64,000 bases of DNA from Plotosus lineatus. Its lineage: Eukaryota; Chordata; Actinopteri; Siluriformes; Plotosidae. Shown here piece by piece: positions 44,862-55,339 of this stretch (positions are counted from its first letter, which is position 1; every line of letters starts with the position of its first letter). A program made the position numbers and the translations under genes. Location: NCBI GenBank assembly GCA_024760905.1, contig JALRMN010000025.1, positions 1,192,001 through 1,256,000 on the forward strand, in the 5' to 3' direction. The notes beneath the pieces were generated by a model. That model was not told the DNA's origin and ran no database searches. It worked only from the letters and a program-made list of their open reading frames with translations.

Positions 44862-44898
44862 TATAATATAATATAATATAATATAATATAATATAATA
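44850..44898. repeat. (ATAAT)n pentanucleotide repeat at the stop codon
   Basis: About nine tandem aatat/ataat units. The coding frame enters the tract after VQ, giving NII and then the stop. Confidence 0.93.
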
Positions 44899-44937
44899 CA
44901 AGATCACTCAGAGTGCTTTACCATTCTGACTCTGTGA

Positions 44938-44943
44938 AATAAA
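44938..44943 (+). terminator. Poly(A) signal of the Ig gene
   Basis: AATAAA, 77 bp after the stop, within gtgaaataaataag. A canonical hexamer at a plausible distance; cleavage site not known. Confidence 0.55.
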
Positions 44944-45060
44944 TAAGTGAACAGCGTTAACTGTAATATATTTTCTGTAAATTCCATAATGTTAGGAAGG
45001 ATTAATATTATATTAATACCTGTATTTATGAAGTAATTCAAGACAACACCTTTCTGGTAC

Positions 45061-45855
45061 AGGGCAGTGGCAGCCCGGTGGGAAGGTGCTTGATCACTGA
45101 TCCCAAGGTTGTGGGTTCAAGCCCCACTCTCAACAGGTTGTCACTGTCCCTCAGTGCAGCTAATTGGATTATCAAGAGTGCCTGTTTCTCACTGTCTATG
45201 GCAGTGCTTCTCAATTATTTTCTGTTACGCCCCCCCTAGCAAGAAGAAAACAATTGGCGCCCCCCCACCACCCACTTTCCGCCGCAACTATAAATTATAA
45301 CTTTTTTCTATAATATAGTTACAGGTATATCTCTTCATTATATCGTATCCTTGCGCGTCTTTGCTTTCGGGTGACTTTCTTTTGACTCGATATCTACGTT
45401 TCTCACCGCCTTTCTTTTCATCCCTGTTAAAAATTTCTTCATGTTGTGAGGGTGTGTGTGTACTGCACAACACATCGCCAGCTCGTAGCAAAACAAACCT
45501 ACACCGTAGAGTTAATACTCGCTGCGCACAATGGGCAATGAGGGCGCCACTGCCAACTACTGGAGTGGATGTGCAATTACACTTTCTTGTAGTACGGCGG
45601 AAAAAAAGCATGTTCTCCTGGGTCACACGCGCCCCCCTCAGCATCCCATCTATTTGAGAAGCACTGGTCTATGGTGTGAGGTTCATGCAAAAGAACCTTT
45701 GCTGACTTTTGTCAATATTAACTGCATAGCTGTTAGCGTGTTTCTGCCCTGTGGTGGCCTGGCAAGCTCTCAAGGCTGTACTCTGCCCTTGCCTAGACTT
45801 GGCTGAGCTGGGCACCAGCCTCCCCTGCAACCTTTTGTGGTAATGGAATAATTGA
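45061..45855 (+). mobile_element. Type A SINE split by a hAT element
   Basis: Head gggcagtggcagcccggtgg with box B gggttcaagcccc (45060-45125) and body to ctcactgtctatgg. It is interrupted at 45202-45666 and then resumes at tgtgaggttcatgcaaaag. The tail is variant (tagacttggctgagctgggc). Confidence 0.85.
45202..45666 (-). mobile_element. Short hAT element nested in a SINE
   Basis: Termini cagtgcttctcaa and the inverse of cagtgcttctcaaat. Exact 8-bp target duplication gtctatgg at 45194 and 45667. The interior matches the 38440 element in the opposite orientation, including gtggatgtgcaattacac, catccctgttaaaaattt and a minus-strand peptide KRKSPESKDAQGYD typical of the start of a hAT transposase. 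465 bp. Confidence 0.95.
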
Positions 45856-45928
45856 ACAGGAATGAAGTCATTAGATCAAATGATGACACTTTTAGATGAC
45901 TGAATGTTATTTTTTACAGAATAGACAC
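45793..45928 (+). repeat. Local duplicate, copy 1 (partner at 46997-47132)
   Basis: SINE end plus flanking unique DNA (ggtaatggaataattgaaca, tcattagatcaaatgatgac, gatgactgaatgttatttt) recurs 1.2 kb downstream. Confidence 0.85.
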
Positions 45929-46198
45929 ACACATAAGTACTGATAAACTGAAATTTTCATTTCTTTGATCCAGAAGAATTTCCGGTTCTAGATAAAATTT
46001 TACTTCCTGGTAGCTGAAATTATCTTACTTGAGCACAAGAAGCTTTTGATCTTGTTAAATAAGTTTTCCTATGATAAATTTAACTTGTATTAGCATGTTG
46101 TTTTTATTTATTTAGTTTTATATAATGTATTAATCCCACAATAGAAATGATTGCCTCTGCCCTTAACCCTTTCAAGGTGAGCACACAATCATACAGTG

Positions 46199-46200
<2 letters not shown>

Positions 46201-46252
<52 letters not shown>

Positions 46253-46400
46253 CTCTCTCTCTCTCACTCGGAACAGTGGGCTGCCACAAACATTGAGGCA
46301 CCCAAAGAGCGGTTGGGGGTTCGGCGCCTTGCTCAAGGGCACTTCAGTCATGGAGGGAAGGTACAGCTCACGCCCCACCGCTACATATTTCCCTGCTTTA
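46201..46400 (+). repeat. (CA)n(CT)n tract and a common interspersed repeat
   Basis: A microsatellite at 46201-46264 is followed by cggttgggggttcggcgcct and tgctcaagggcacttcagtc, a motif I recall as frequent in fish genomes. Its element type is not known to me. Confidence 0.6.
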
Positions 46401-46996
46401 AGCTAGGGCTGCCCCCAAAGTTTTTCAAAGGTTTTCCAGTGCAACAAAATATTTTTGCTTGTTCGTATATATCGGTTTCATAGTGGTTATAATAGTAAAA
46501 CTGCCTTTTGTATTCAACACTAATGGTATTGTGTGTAAAATGTATCCATGTTTGATTAACTTTTGCCAGTAAAATAGGAATATGTCTAATCCATGTGATT
46601 CAAGTGGATTCTCAGTAATAGGAAATGGTTTATACCAACTCTGGATTTATTTTTCAGTGACATTCATGTGTAAATAATAAAGATGAACAATTCTAAATCA
46701 ATGTTTTATTATTAATGAATTTGCTTTCATGGGGAGCACATTGTTCACTGAGCTAATTTACATAAACATAAGTAGCTAAAGTGAAGAGCAATTGTAGGTC
46801 ATGTTAGTTTTTTATTTTTTCACCAAGGAAATAAACTAATACTATAATAAACTAATACTTCTACTCAGCTTTCATTTGACACAAAAAAGTGTGAGATCCT
46901 ATGAGAAAGTTTGTGATTATGACATTACATCGCTTATAGTGTTTATAATCCATCGTGGAACACAAAGGGTAATGTTGGAAAATAATGGACCTTTTT
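46401..46996. other. No gene recognised
   Basis: AT-rich unique-looking DNA with no supported feature. Confidence 0.35.
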
Positions 46997-47132
46997 CTAG
47001 ACTTGGCTGAGCTGGGCACCAGCCTCCCCTGCAACTTTTTTTGGTAATGGTAGAATTGAACAGGAATTAAGTCATTAGATCAAATGATAACAATTTTAGA
47101 TGACTGAATGTCATTTTATACAGAATAGACAG
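46997..47132 (+). repeat. Local duplicate, copy 2 (partner at 45793-45928)
   Basis: Carries the same SINE end fused to the same flanking DNA (gaacaggaattaagtcatta, gatgactgaatgtcatttta). Only a copying of the joined segment, not two SINE insertions, explains the shared flank. Confidence 0.85.
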
Positions 47133-47245
47133 AATGGACTGATGTCAGTTATATCAGTTATAGTCAATGCATTAATCCCACAGCCTGGTCCTGAAGGTAT
47201 ACATCTTGAGGAAAATGCATACTGCACATAAGATTGTAATTTGGA

Positions 47246-48340
47246 CTTCTTCTTTTACGTTCGACTGCTCCCTTCAGGGGTCGCCACAGCAAATCATCCG
47301 CCTCCATCTCACCCTGTCCTCTGCATCTTCTTTTCTGACTCCAACGACCTTCATGTCCTCCTTCACCACATCCATAAATCTATCACTCAGAGTGCTTTAC
47401 TATCACTATCGCTCCTCTATAACATGTCCAAACCATCTCAATCTAGCCTCTCTGACTTTGTCTCCAAAACATCTTACATGGGCTGTCCCTCTGATATACT
47501 CATTTCTGATCCTATCCATCCTCGTTACTCCCAGAGAGAACCTCAACATTTTCATCTCCGCTACCTCCAGCTCTGCCTCCTGCCTTTTCCTCAGCGCCAC
47601 TGTTTCTAAGCCATACAACATCGCTGGCCTCACCACCGTCTTGTACACTTTTCCCTTCATTCTTGCTGACACTCTCCTATCGCACATCACACTGGACACT
47701 TTTCTCCAACCATTCCAGCCTGCCTGCACACGCTTCTTCACCTCTTTTCCACTGCTCTGGATTGTTGAGCCTAAGTACTTAAAATCCTCCACCTTCGTTA
47801 TCTCTGCTCCCTGTAACATCACCGTTCCTCCTGGGTCCTTCTCATTCACACACATGTATTCTGATTTTCTGAGGCTAACCTTCATTCCTCTCCTTTCCAG
47901 GGCATACCTCCACCCCTCTAGATTTTTCTGCACTTGTTCTCTGCTCTCACTACACATCACAATGTCATCTGCAAACATCATAGTCCATGGAGATTCTTGT
48001 CTCACCTCGTCTGTCAGCCTGTCCATCACCATAGCAAACAAGAAGGGGCTCAGAGCTGACCCTTGATGCAGTCCCACCTCCACCTTGAACTCTTCTGTCA
48101 CACCGACAGCACACCTCACCACTGTCTTACATCTCTCATACATGTCCTGCACCACTCTAACATACTTCTCTGCCACTCCAGACTTCCTCATGCAATACCA
48201 CAGTTCTTCTCTTGGCACCCTGTCATATGCTTTTTCCAGATCCACAAAGGCACAATGTAGCTCCCTCTGACCTTCTCTGTACTTCCCTATTAACATCCTC
48301 AAAGAAAACATTGCATCTGTGGTGCTCTTTCTTGGCATGT
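47246..48340 (-). mobile_element. RTE-type LINE copy 6, 3' half with an odd internal replacement
   Basis: From MPRKSTTDAMFSLRMLIGKY (48338) through LEKAYDRVPREELWYC, MMFADDIVMCSESREQ (about 47975), YLGSTIQSS and [13 protein letters not shown] to the tail at 47250. The reading frame is open for 310 codons, the longest in any RTE copy here. Near 47385-47415 a foreign segment, tcactcagagtgctttac plus about 15 bases, replaces about 70 bp of the C-terminal region. Confidence 0.9.
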
Positions 48341-48345
48341 ATACT

Positions 48346-48487
48346 TCTGATTTGCATCATAAAAGTTTGGCATTGGTTTTACGTCGGATGCCCTTCCTGA
48401 CACAACCCTCTGCATTTCTCCGGGCTTGGGACCGGCATGAAGGGGAGAGACACTGGTTAGTGCCCCCCCCCACCTCATGGCTGCATT
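48346..48487 (-). mobile_element. RTE 5'-end segment next to RTE copy 6
   Basis: The inverse of the RTE leader (ggatgcccttcctgacacaa, tccgggcttgggaccggcat). It directly follows the truncated coding part, so copy 6 may be one element that lost its endonuclease half. The shared left boundary with 739-883 instead suggests an independent short unit. Confidence 0.7.
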
Positions 48488-48694
48488 AAGATTCAAAACA
48501 TTAAAATGAAACCCCATCAGTTCATTCTCATCTCAACCTCTCTCACAGAAGCACCATCAAAGCCATATTAATGTTTCTTAGGTTCAGGTTAATATAGCTC
48601 TGTGTGAGATCATTAACCCAGTCTGTACTAGCAGTAAGAAAACACAAACCTGTTGGAAATTGTTATTTATTTTTGACTTTCTGTAGTTCTAGAT
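48488..48694. other. No gene recognised
   Basis: Unique-looking; ends in the hAT target duplication. Confidence 0.35.
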
Positions 48695-49675
48695 CAGGGG
48701 TTGGCAACCCGTGGCTCCAGAGCCACATACGGCTCTTTCACCTTTCTGGTGCGGCTCCATGGCTTTTCAAAATAATGTTGTACTTTACGGTGGCTGACGG
48801 CTGCACCACAAGGTGCTTATTTACTCACATGGCACACTCACATTTACTCACACGGCAAAGGGCCAGTGTGGGTGCAAATTTTCACTTCAACCAAACAATA
48901 GCCACACCTTTCAGCTGTTTCCACCAATCACTGATCATCAAAAAAAAAGAAAAAAAAAACATAGATTGGACATTACTGTCTTGATTCTGAAGTGGAGCCA
49001 TCATGGTGAGATCACCTTGTTTTAAGTTTTAAACAGTCATGTGATCTCACCAAGATGGCTCCACTTCAGAATTGAAACAGTAATGTCCAATCTAGGTTTT
49101 TGTTCACCTGAATGATGTGGATACCCTTCCAATGCTCTTTTAGGGTGGAAAATTACATAGATGAAAATTAAGAGTCGGTGTGGGCGGATATTTATTTGCT
49201 GTAGGCGGGATGATTTTGTGTGTGTGTCCACAAGAACACAAGAACACACACAAAATAACCCCGCCCCCACCAAAGAAATATAAAAGAGCACTAAAAGAGC
49301 TGATGACAAACAGCAGCGTGGCAAGAGAGAGATTTTTTTCTGCCGCCGGGGTTTGTAATCCAGGAACGGAAATCACAGCTGAAGTAAGAGACGGTGGATG
49401 AGATTTGTTTATACACAGGAATCTCCGAGTTAAATAACTGTCCTCACAGTGACAAAATAAAAGACTGGGTGTGGTTCAGTCTCCACTCTGAGAATGGGTC
49501 GGTCAGTGCAGCATTAATATTATTTAAAAGAATGTTGAGCAGACTCCTTCTTAAAATAAGTCTTCATATACTTTTCTGTGTTGTTTTTTTTTCTTTATAA
49601 AAATACAAGGACTCTTAACACATTGATTCATTTTCTGAGCAGCTTAATCCTAATTAGGGTCATGGGGAGGCTGGC

Positions 49676-49706
<31 letters not shown>

Positions 49707-49936
49707 TCTAAATGTTTTGTTGCAAGCAGAATTGTAATTTAATTGTCTCTGCAGCCGTTTAAATCAATGCAACACATTGTTGTTTTATATTAACATGAAG
49801 GGGAAAAGGGAAAGACATTATATGCGGTGTTATATGATTTTAAATGTCAAAAAAGGATTTGTGGCTCCCAGTGTTTTCTTTAATGTGAAAAACAGGTCCA
49901 AATGGCTCTTTGAATGGCAAAGGTTGCCGAGCCCTG
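48695..49936 (+). mobile_element. Non-autonomous hAT element with perfect 8-bp duplication
   Basis: Begins caggggttggcaacccgtgg and ends ggttgccgagccctg. The target duplication ttctagat at 48687 and 49937 is exact. No transposase ORF. The interior carries a large palindrome (48962-49094), a second smaller (GT)/(AC) hairpin near 49203-49264, a SINE tail piece (49625-49675) and a poly(T) run (49678-49704). Different terminal sequence from the 38440/45202 family. Confidence 0.95.
48962..49094. repeat. 54-bp inverted repeat with 25-base spacer
   Basis: Arms 48962-49015 (tagattggacattactgtct...) and 49041-49094 pair with only a few mismatches or slips. Probably a nested palindromic MITE or a hairpin formed inside the hAT element. 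Confidence 0.88.
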
Positions 49937-49959
49937 TTCTAGATGTTAGTGCTGCATTT

Positions 49960-51310
49960 AACATAACATAACATAACATAACATAACATAAGTGGTGAGA
50001 ACAGGCCATTCAGCCCAACTAAGCTCACCATTTTCCTATTCTAAAGTGACTCTAACCTTAAAGACGCACCATGACTAGATGGTATCCAGCACTAGATCAA
50101 GTCTGCTTTTGAAGACTTGTAAGGTTTCTGCTTCGACAACGTGGTTAGGCAATCTATTCCACACTGAAATTACCCTCTGCGAGAAAAAATTTTTCCTAAT
50201 ATCTGTGCTAAATTTACCCTTGAATAACTTCCATTTATGACCCCTAGTTCTACTTACAAAACTTGGCCTAAGTAATCGGGCATAGTTAACTTTATTAATC
50301 CCCTTAAGATACTTAAAGACCTCAATCAGATCACCTCTAATTCTCCTTTTTTGAAGACTGAAAAGGTTTAGGATCCTCAGCCTCTCCTCATAGGATTCCT
50401 TTTTTATACCCGGAATTAACTTTGTTGCTCTTCTCTGAACTTTTTCGAGAGTCTCGATGTCTTTTTTCAAGTATGGTCCCCAGAACTGTACACAATACTC
50501 TAAATGTGGTCTAACCAATGTGTTATACAAGAGAAGGACAACATCTTTAGATCTATACTCAATACTCCTGGCTATGTAACCCACCATCCTATTTGCCTTT
50601 TTACTGCTAACGCACATTGGCTAGTACCAGTGAGGGACTGGTCAACCATCACACCCAGATCCTTTTCCTGAGAGGAACACTCTAGTTTTAAACCTCCCAT
50701 GAAATACTCCTGTCTAATGTTTTTATTCCCTACATGTAAAACTTTACATTTTGCGACATTGAATTTCATTTGCCATGTATCTGCCCAGATTCGAAGTCTA
50801 TCCAAATCGTCCTGAATAACCTTAGTAGACTCCAGACTATTTGCCAAACCGCCCAATTTAGTATCGTCAGCAAATTTCACCAATGTGCTCTCAATGTCCC
50901 TATCAAGGTCATTAATGTAGATGAGGAAGAGCAAGGGTCCCAACACAGATCCCTGAGGGACTCCACTTCCCACAATTCCTTGCTCAGATGAAATCCCTCC
51001 AACCACAACTCTCTGTGTTCTGTCCTGTAACCAGTTCTTAATCCACTCCAGAATACCTCCTACAATTCCAACAGACCTCGTTTTAAAAATTAGCCTCTCA
51101 TGTGGTACTGTATCAAATGCTTTTTGAAAGTCCAAATAAATAATGTCATAGGCCCTACTCTGATCATAAGTATTTGTGGCCTCCTCAAAGAATTCCAAAA
51201 GGTTTGTCAGGCATGACCTACCCTTGCGAAAACCATGTTGGCTATCCTTCAAGATGTTATTTTGCTCAAGAAATGACTCAAGCTTGTCTTTTATGATAGA
51301 TTTGTAACAT
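49960..51310 (-). mobile_element. CR1/L2-like LINE, 5'-truncated, with pentanucleotide tail
   Basis: The 3' end is at left. It is preceded by tandem aacat units (49958-49990) and a 3' UTR piece (caggccattcagcccaacta) known from many CR1-like elements. Coding sequence runs to the right to about 51255. No clear target duplication. Confidence 0.85.
50075..51252 (-). pseudogene. CR1/L2-like reverse transcriptase, one frameshift
   Basis: Open for 226 codons from 51252: QHGFRKGRSCLTNLLEF, IIYLDFQKAFDTVPHERL, WLQDRTQRVVV, GVPQGSVLGPLLFLIYINDL, VKFADDTKLGG (about 50880; the FADD core is intact), WQMKFNVAKCKVLHVG, KDLGVMVD. One frameshift near 50600 moves into KKANRMVGYIARSI, VRPHLEYCVQFW, VQRRATKLIPG, YEERLRILNLFSLQKRRIRG and FFSQRVISVWNRLP to the stop at 50075. 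This complete RT plus C-terminal domain with a single break is the best-preserved RT in the window. Confidence 0.92.
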
Positions 51311-51521
51311 TCAATACAACATTACTACACCTGTTTGTTTGCATGAAACCAATTTCAGATAATGTGTATATCAGTATAAAGTATCCCCAATATCTTAAAT
51401 TAAATTGCATTGTTTATCTGATTTACATAAGATTTCTTTGTGTTGTTTGTATGAAATATTTCAGATGATGTTGGGTTGTTTATATTGAGTATCTTCAATT
51501 ACTTTAATTTGTTACCCTTGT
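51311..51521. repeat. Imperfect tandem duplication of AT-rich DNA
   Basis: gaaaccaatttcagataatg and gaaatatttcagatgatgtt begin two related stretches about 120 bp apart. Confidence 0.45.
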
Positions 51522-51702
51522 TATCTAATAAGGGACGCACATGAATGGATGAACGAGATTCCCACAGTCCATATCTAATATCAAGTGAAACCACAGCCCA
51601 GGGAATAGGCTTGGCAGAGTCAGAGGGGAACTAAGACTTTGGTGAGCTCGACTCTCGTCTGGAACTGTGAAGGGGGGTACAGACTAAGTAGGAGGCTCCA
51701 AT
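51522..51702 (+). rRNA. 28S rRNA fragment (pseudogene)
   Basis: Reads tctaataagggacgcacatg, aatggatgaacgagattccc, gaaaccacagccca, ggcttggcagagtcag, gtgagctcgactctcgtctg and ctaagtaggaggct in order. These match the conserved 3' region of eukaryotic 28S rRNA (the segment hosting R1/R2-type insertions) with many substitutions, C-to-T and others. Only about 180 bp, diverged and isolated, so not a functional rRNA gene. Possible origins: a retrocopy, a 28S-derived SINE, or DNA carried by an R-type retroelement. Confidence 0.88.
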
Positions 51703-52189
51703 TATTTTTATTTTTTATTTTTTGTGCAAGGAGCGATTGTGCAATAATGAGAGCGCCTCAAAGCGGAATGTACACCTTTAAGTATTTTGTTTTGACTCAA
51801 TCAAGCATGCAAGTTGAATTTAAAGCTCATTACACGTATTCATAATTTGAATGTTGGTATACACTTTTTACTCTAAAAAGCGAAGATGTTAGATTTTCAT
51901 AAAATTGATGAAAACTGGCAAAAAAACTTTTTTTTTTTTTTTCCCATTCAAACAGTTTTTTTTTTTCACCAGAGCACATTTCTCCTACTGTACTGAGATC
52001 CATACTCCAACCGAAACAAACCAGAGATATTCCATATAAACATGTAGCATTAGCACAAATGGATAGCATCACCTGGACCAAAGAAGGTGTAAAATAATAA
52101 GATGACAAAATAAACTTGAATCACAGGTTTGTGTTTATTTATAGTTAGTACAGACTGATTTAATGACACCATGGAGAGCTATGTTAAAA
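51703..52189. other. No gene recognised
   Basis: AT-rich with two poly(T) runs. No supported feature. Confidence 0.35.
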
Positions 52190-55100
52190 ATGCAGCCGTG
52201 AGGGGGGGCGCAAGCCAGTGTCTCTCCCTCACGCCGGTCCCAAGCCCGGATAAATGCAGAGGGTTGCGTCAGGAAGGGCATCCGGCGTAAAACGAATGCC
52301 AAATAAACTATGCGAATCACAAGAAAGAATGACATACCGGATCGGTCGAGGCCTGGGTTAACAACAACCGTCATCAGTGCTGTCAACCAACAGGGTGCTG
52401 ATGGAAATTGGACTACTGTTGGTCGGAGACGTCGAAGAAGGGGAGGCGGGAGGCGTGTCTGTAGGCAGAGAGAGAAGAGGAAAGGCGTGAGCCTGAGCTG
52501 TCTGACATGATGCAGAGGAGGAAGGTGGACATACTGTGTGTTTAGGAGACCAGGTGGAAAGGTAGCAAAGCTAAAAGCTTTGGAGCAGGGTTTAAGCTGT
52601 TTTATCATGGTGTGGATGGGAAGAGAAATGGAGTAGGAGTCATCTTGAAGGAGGGGTTTTTCAGGAATGTTCTAGAAGTGAAAAGAGTGTCAGACAGGGT
52701 GATGAGTCTCAAGTTAGAAATTGAAGGCGTGATGGTCAATGTTGTTAGTGCTTATGCCCCACAGGCAGGATGTGAGCTAGAAGAGAAGGAGAGATTCTGG
52801 AGTGAGTTAGATGAAGTGATGCAGAGTACGCCTAAAGGTGAAAGAGTGGACATTGGGGCAGACTTCAATGGACATGTTGGTGCAGGCAACAGAGGGGACG
52901 AGGAAGTGATGGGCAGATTTGGTATCCAGGACAGGAACACAGGACAGATGTTGATCGATTTTGCAAAAAGGATGGAAATGGCTGTGGTGAATACTTTCTT
53001 CCAGAAGAAACCGGAGCATAGGGTGACTTATGAAAGCGGAGGTAAGAGTACACAGGTACACTACATCATGTGTAGACGATGTAATTTGAGGAAGTCAGTG
53101 ACTGAAAGTAGTAGTGGGTGAGAGTGTTGCCAAACAGCATAGGATGGTGGTGTGCAGGATGACGCTGATGGTGAGAAAGGTGAAAAAGGCAAAGGCAGAG
53201 CAGAAGACAAAGTGGTGGAAGCTGAAAAAGGAAGAGTGTCATGTTGTCTTCAAGGAGGAGTTGAAACAGGCTTTGGGTAGTCAGGAAGTGCTTCCAGTTT
53301 ACTGGACAACAACAGCCAATGTGATCAGGGAGACCGGTAGGAGAGTACTTGGTGTGTCCTCTGGAAGGAAAATAGATAAGGAAACTTGGTGGTGGAATGA
53401 GGAAGTGCAGGAGTGTATACAAAAGAAGAGGTTAGCTAAGAAGAAGTGGGACACAGAGAGGACCGAAGAGAGTAAACAGGAGTACAGGGAGACACAACGT
53501 AAGGCGAAGGTAGCGGTGTCAAAGGCCAAACAGAGGGCGTATGATGACTTGTATGATAGGTTGGACAGTAAGGAAGGAAAAAATGATTTATACAGGTTAG
53601 CACAGCAGAGAAATAGAGATGGAAAAGACATGCAGCAAGTTAGAGTGATAAAGGACAGAGAGGGAAATGTATTGACTGATGACAGATGTGTGCTGGGAAG
53701 ATGGAAAGAATACTTTGAAAAGCTGATGAATGAGGAAAATGAGAGAGAAAAAAGAGTAGAAGGGGTGACCGTTGAGGACCAGGAAGTAGCAAAGATTAGT
53801 AAGGGAGAAGTGAGGAGGGCATTGAAGAGGATGAAGAGTGGAAAGGCAATTGGCCTTGATGACATACCAGTTGAGGTATGGAAGTGTCTAGGGGAGGTAG
53901 CAGTAGATTTTCTGACAAGAATATTCAACAAGGTCTTAGAAAGTGAGCAGATGCCGGAGGAATGGAGGAGAAGTGTGCTTGTACCCATTTTTAAGAACAA
54001 GGGATATGTGTAGAGTTCTGGCAACTACAGAGGGATAAAGTTGATGAGCCATACAATTAAGTTATGGGAAAGAATAGTGGAAGCTAGACTAAAGGCAGAG
54101 GTCAGCATTTGTGAACAACAGTTTGGTTTCATGCCAAGAAAGAGCACCACAGATGCAGTGTTTGCTTTGAGGATGTTAATAGAGAAGTACAGAGAAGGTC
54201 AGAGGGAGCTGCATTGTGCCTTTGTGGATCTGGAGAAAGCATATGACAGGGTGCCAAGAGAAGAACTGTGGTATTGTATGAGGAAGTCTGGAGTGGCAGA
54301 GAAGTATGTAGAGTGGTGCAGGACATGTATGAGAGATGTAAGACAGTGGTGAGGTGTGCTGTCGGTGTGACAGAAGAGTTCAAGGTGGAGGTGGGACTGC
54401 ATCAGGGATCAGCTCTGAGCGCCTTCTTGTTTGCTATGGTGATGGACAGGCTGACAGACGAGGTTAGACAAGAATCTCCATGGACTATGATGTTTGCAGA
54501 TGACATCGTGATCTGTAGCGAGAGCAGAGAACAAGTGGAGGAAAATCTAGAGAGGTGGAGGTATGCCCTGGAAAGGAGGGGAATGAAGGTTAGTCTCAGT
54601 AAGACAGAATACATGTGTGTGAACGACAAGGACCCAAGAGGAACGGTGAGGTTACAAGGGGCAGAGATAAAGAAGGTGGAGGATTTTAAGTACTTGGGCT
54701 CAACAATCCAGAGCAATGGCGAGTGTGGAAAAGAGGTGAAGAAGCGCGTGCAGGCAGGTTGGAATGGATGGAGAAAAGTGTCCGGTGTGATGTGTGATCG
54801 GAGAGTATCGACAAGAATGAAGGGAAAAGTGTACAAGACGGTGATGACGCCAGCGATGTTGTATGGTTTAGAGACAGTGGCCCTGGGGAAAAGACAGGAG
54901 TCAGAGTTGGAGGTAGCAGAGATGAAAATGTTGAGGTTCTCTTTGGGAGTAACGAGGATAGATAGGATCAGAAACGAGTACATCAGAGGGACAGCACATG
55001 TTGGATGTTTTGGAGACAAAGTCAGAGAGGCTCGATTGAGATGGTTTGGACATGTACAGAGGAGGGATTGTGAGTATATTGGTAGTAGGATGCTGAGGTT

Positions 55101-55283
55101 GGAACTACCAGGCAGAAGGCCCAGAAGAAGACCAAAGAGAAGATTTATGGATGTGGTAAAGGTGGACATGAAGGTCGTTGGAGTAAGAGTAGAAGATGCA
55201 GAGGATAGGGAGAGATGGAGGCAGATCATTTGCTGTGGCGACCCCTGAAGGGAACAGCCGAAAGAAAAAGAAGAAGAAGAAGA
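52190..55283 (+). mobile_element. RTE-type LINE copy 4, near full-length
   Basis: The 5' leader is at 52190-52330 (caagcccggataaatgcaga, gcgtcaggaagggcatccgg) and the 3' end is at 55235-55283 (gctgtggcgacccctgaagg, aacagccgaaag, aagaag repeats). No target duplication recognised. About 3.1 kb. Confidence 0.93.
52310..55248 (+). pseudogene. RTE endonuclease-reverse transcriptase, few breaks
   Basis: N-terminal block LTTTVISAVNQQGADGNWTT with RRRRRRGGGRRVCRQREKR. Endonuclease: MDGKRNGVGVILKEGF, LKLEIEGVMVNVVSAYAPQA, GADFNGHVGAGNRGDEEVMG (about 52860), AVVNTFFQKKPEHRVTYES. A frameshift near 53100. Linker and RT: TKWWKLKKEECHV, KETWWWNEEVQECIQ, AIGLDDIPVEVWKCLG, a stop at 54013 (KNKGYV), QQFGFMPRKSTTDAVFAL, a frameshift near 54310, TMMFADDIVICSESREQV (about 54488), [47 protein letters not shown] and the final CCGDP. 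Four or five lesions only; a good template for reading the family's domain order. Confidence 0.93.
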
Positions 55284-55339
55284 AGCAGTAGAAGTCTCCT
55301 CTCCAATCAACGACCTCATTATTGTAATTTACCTCCCCT

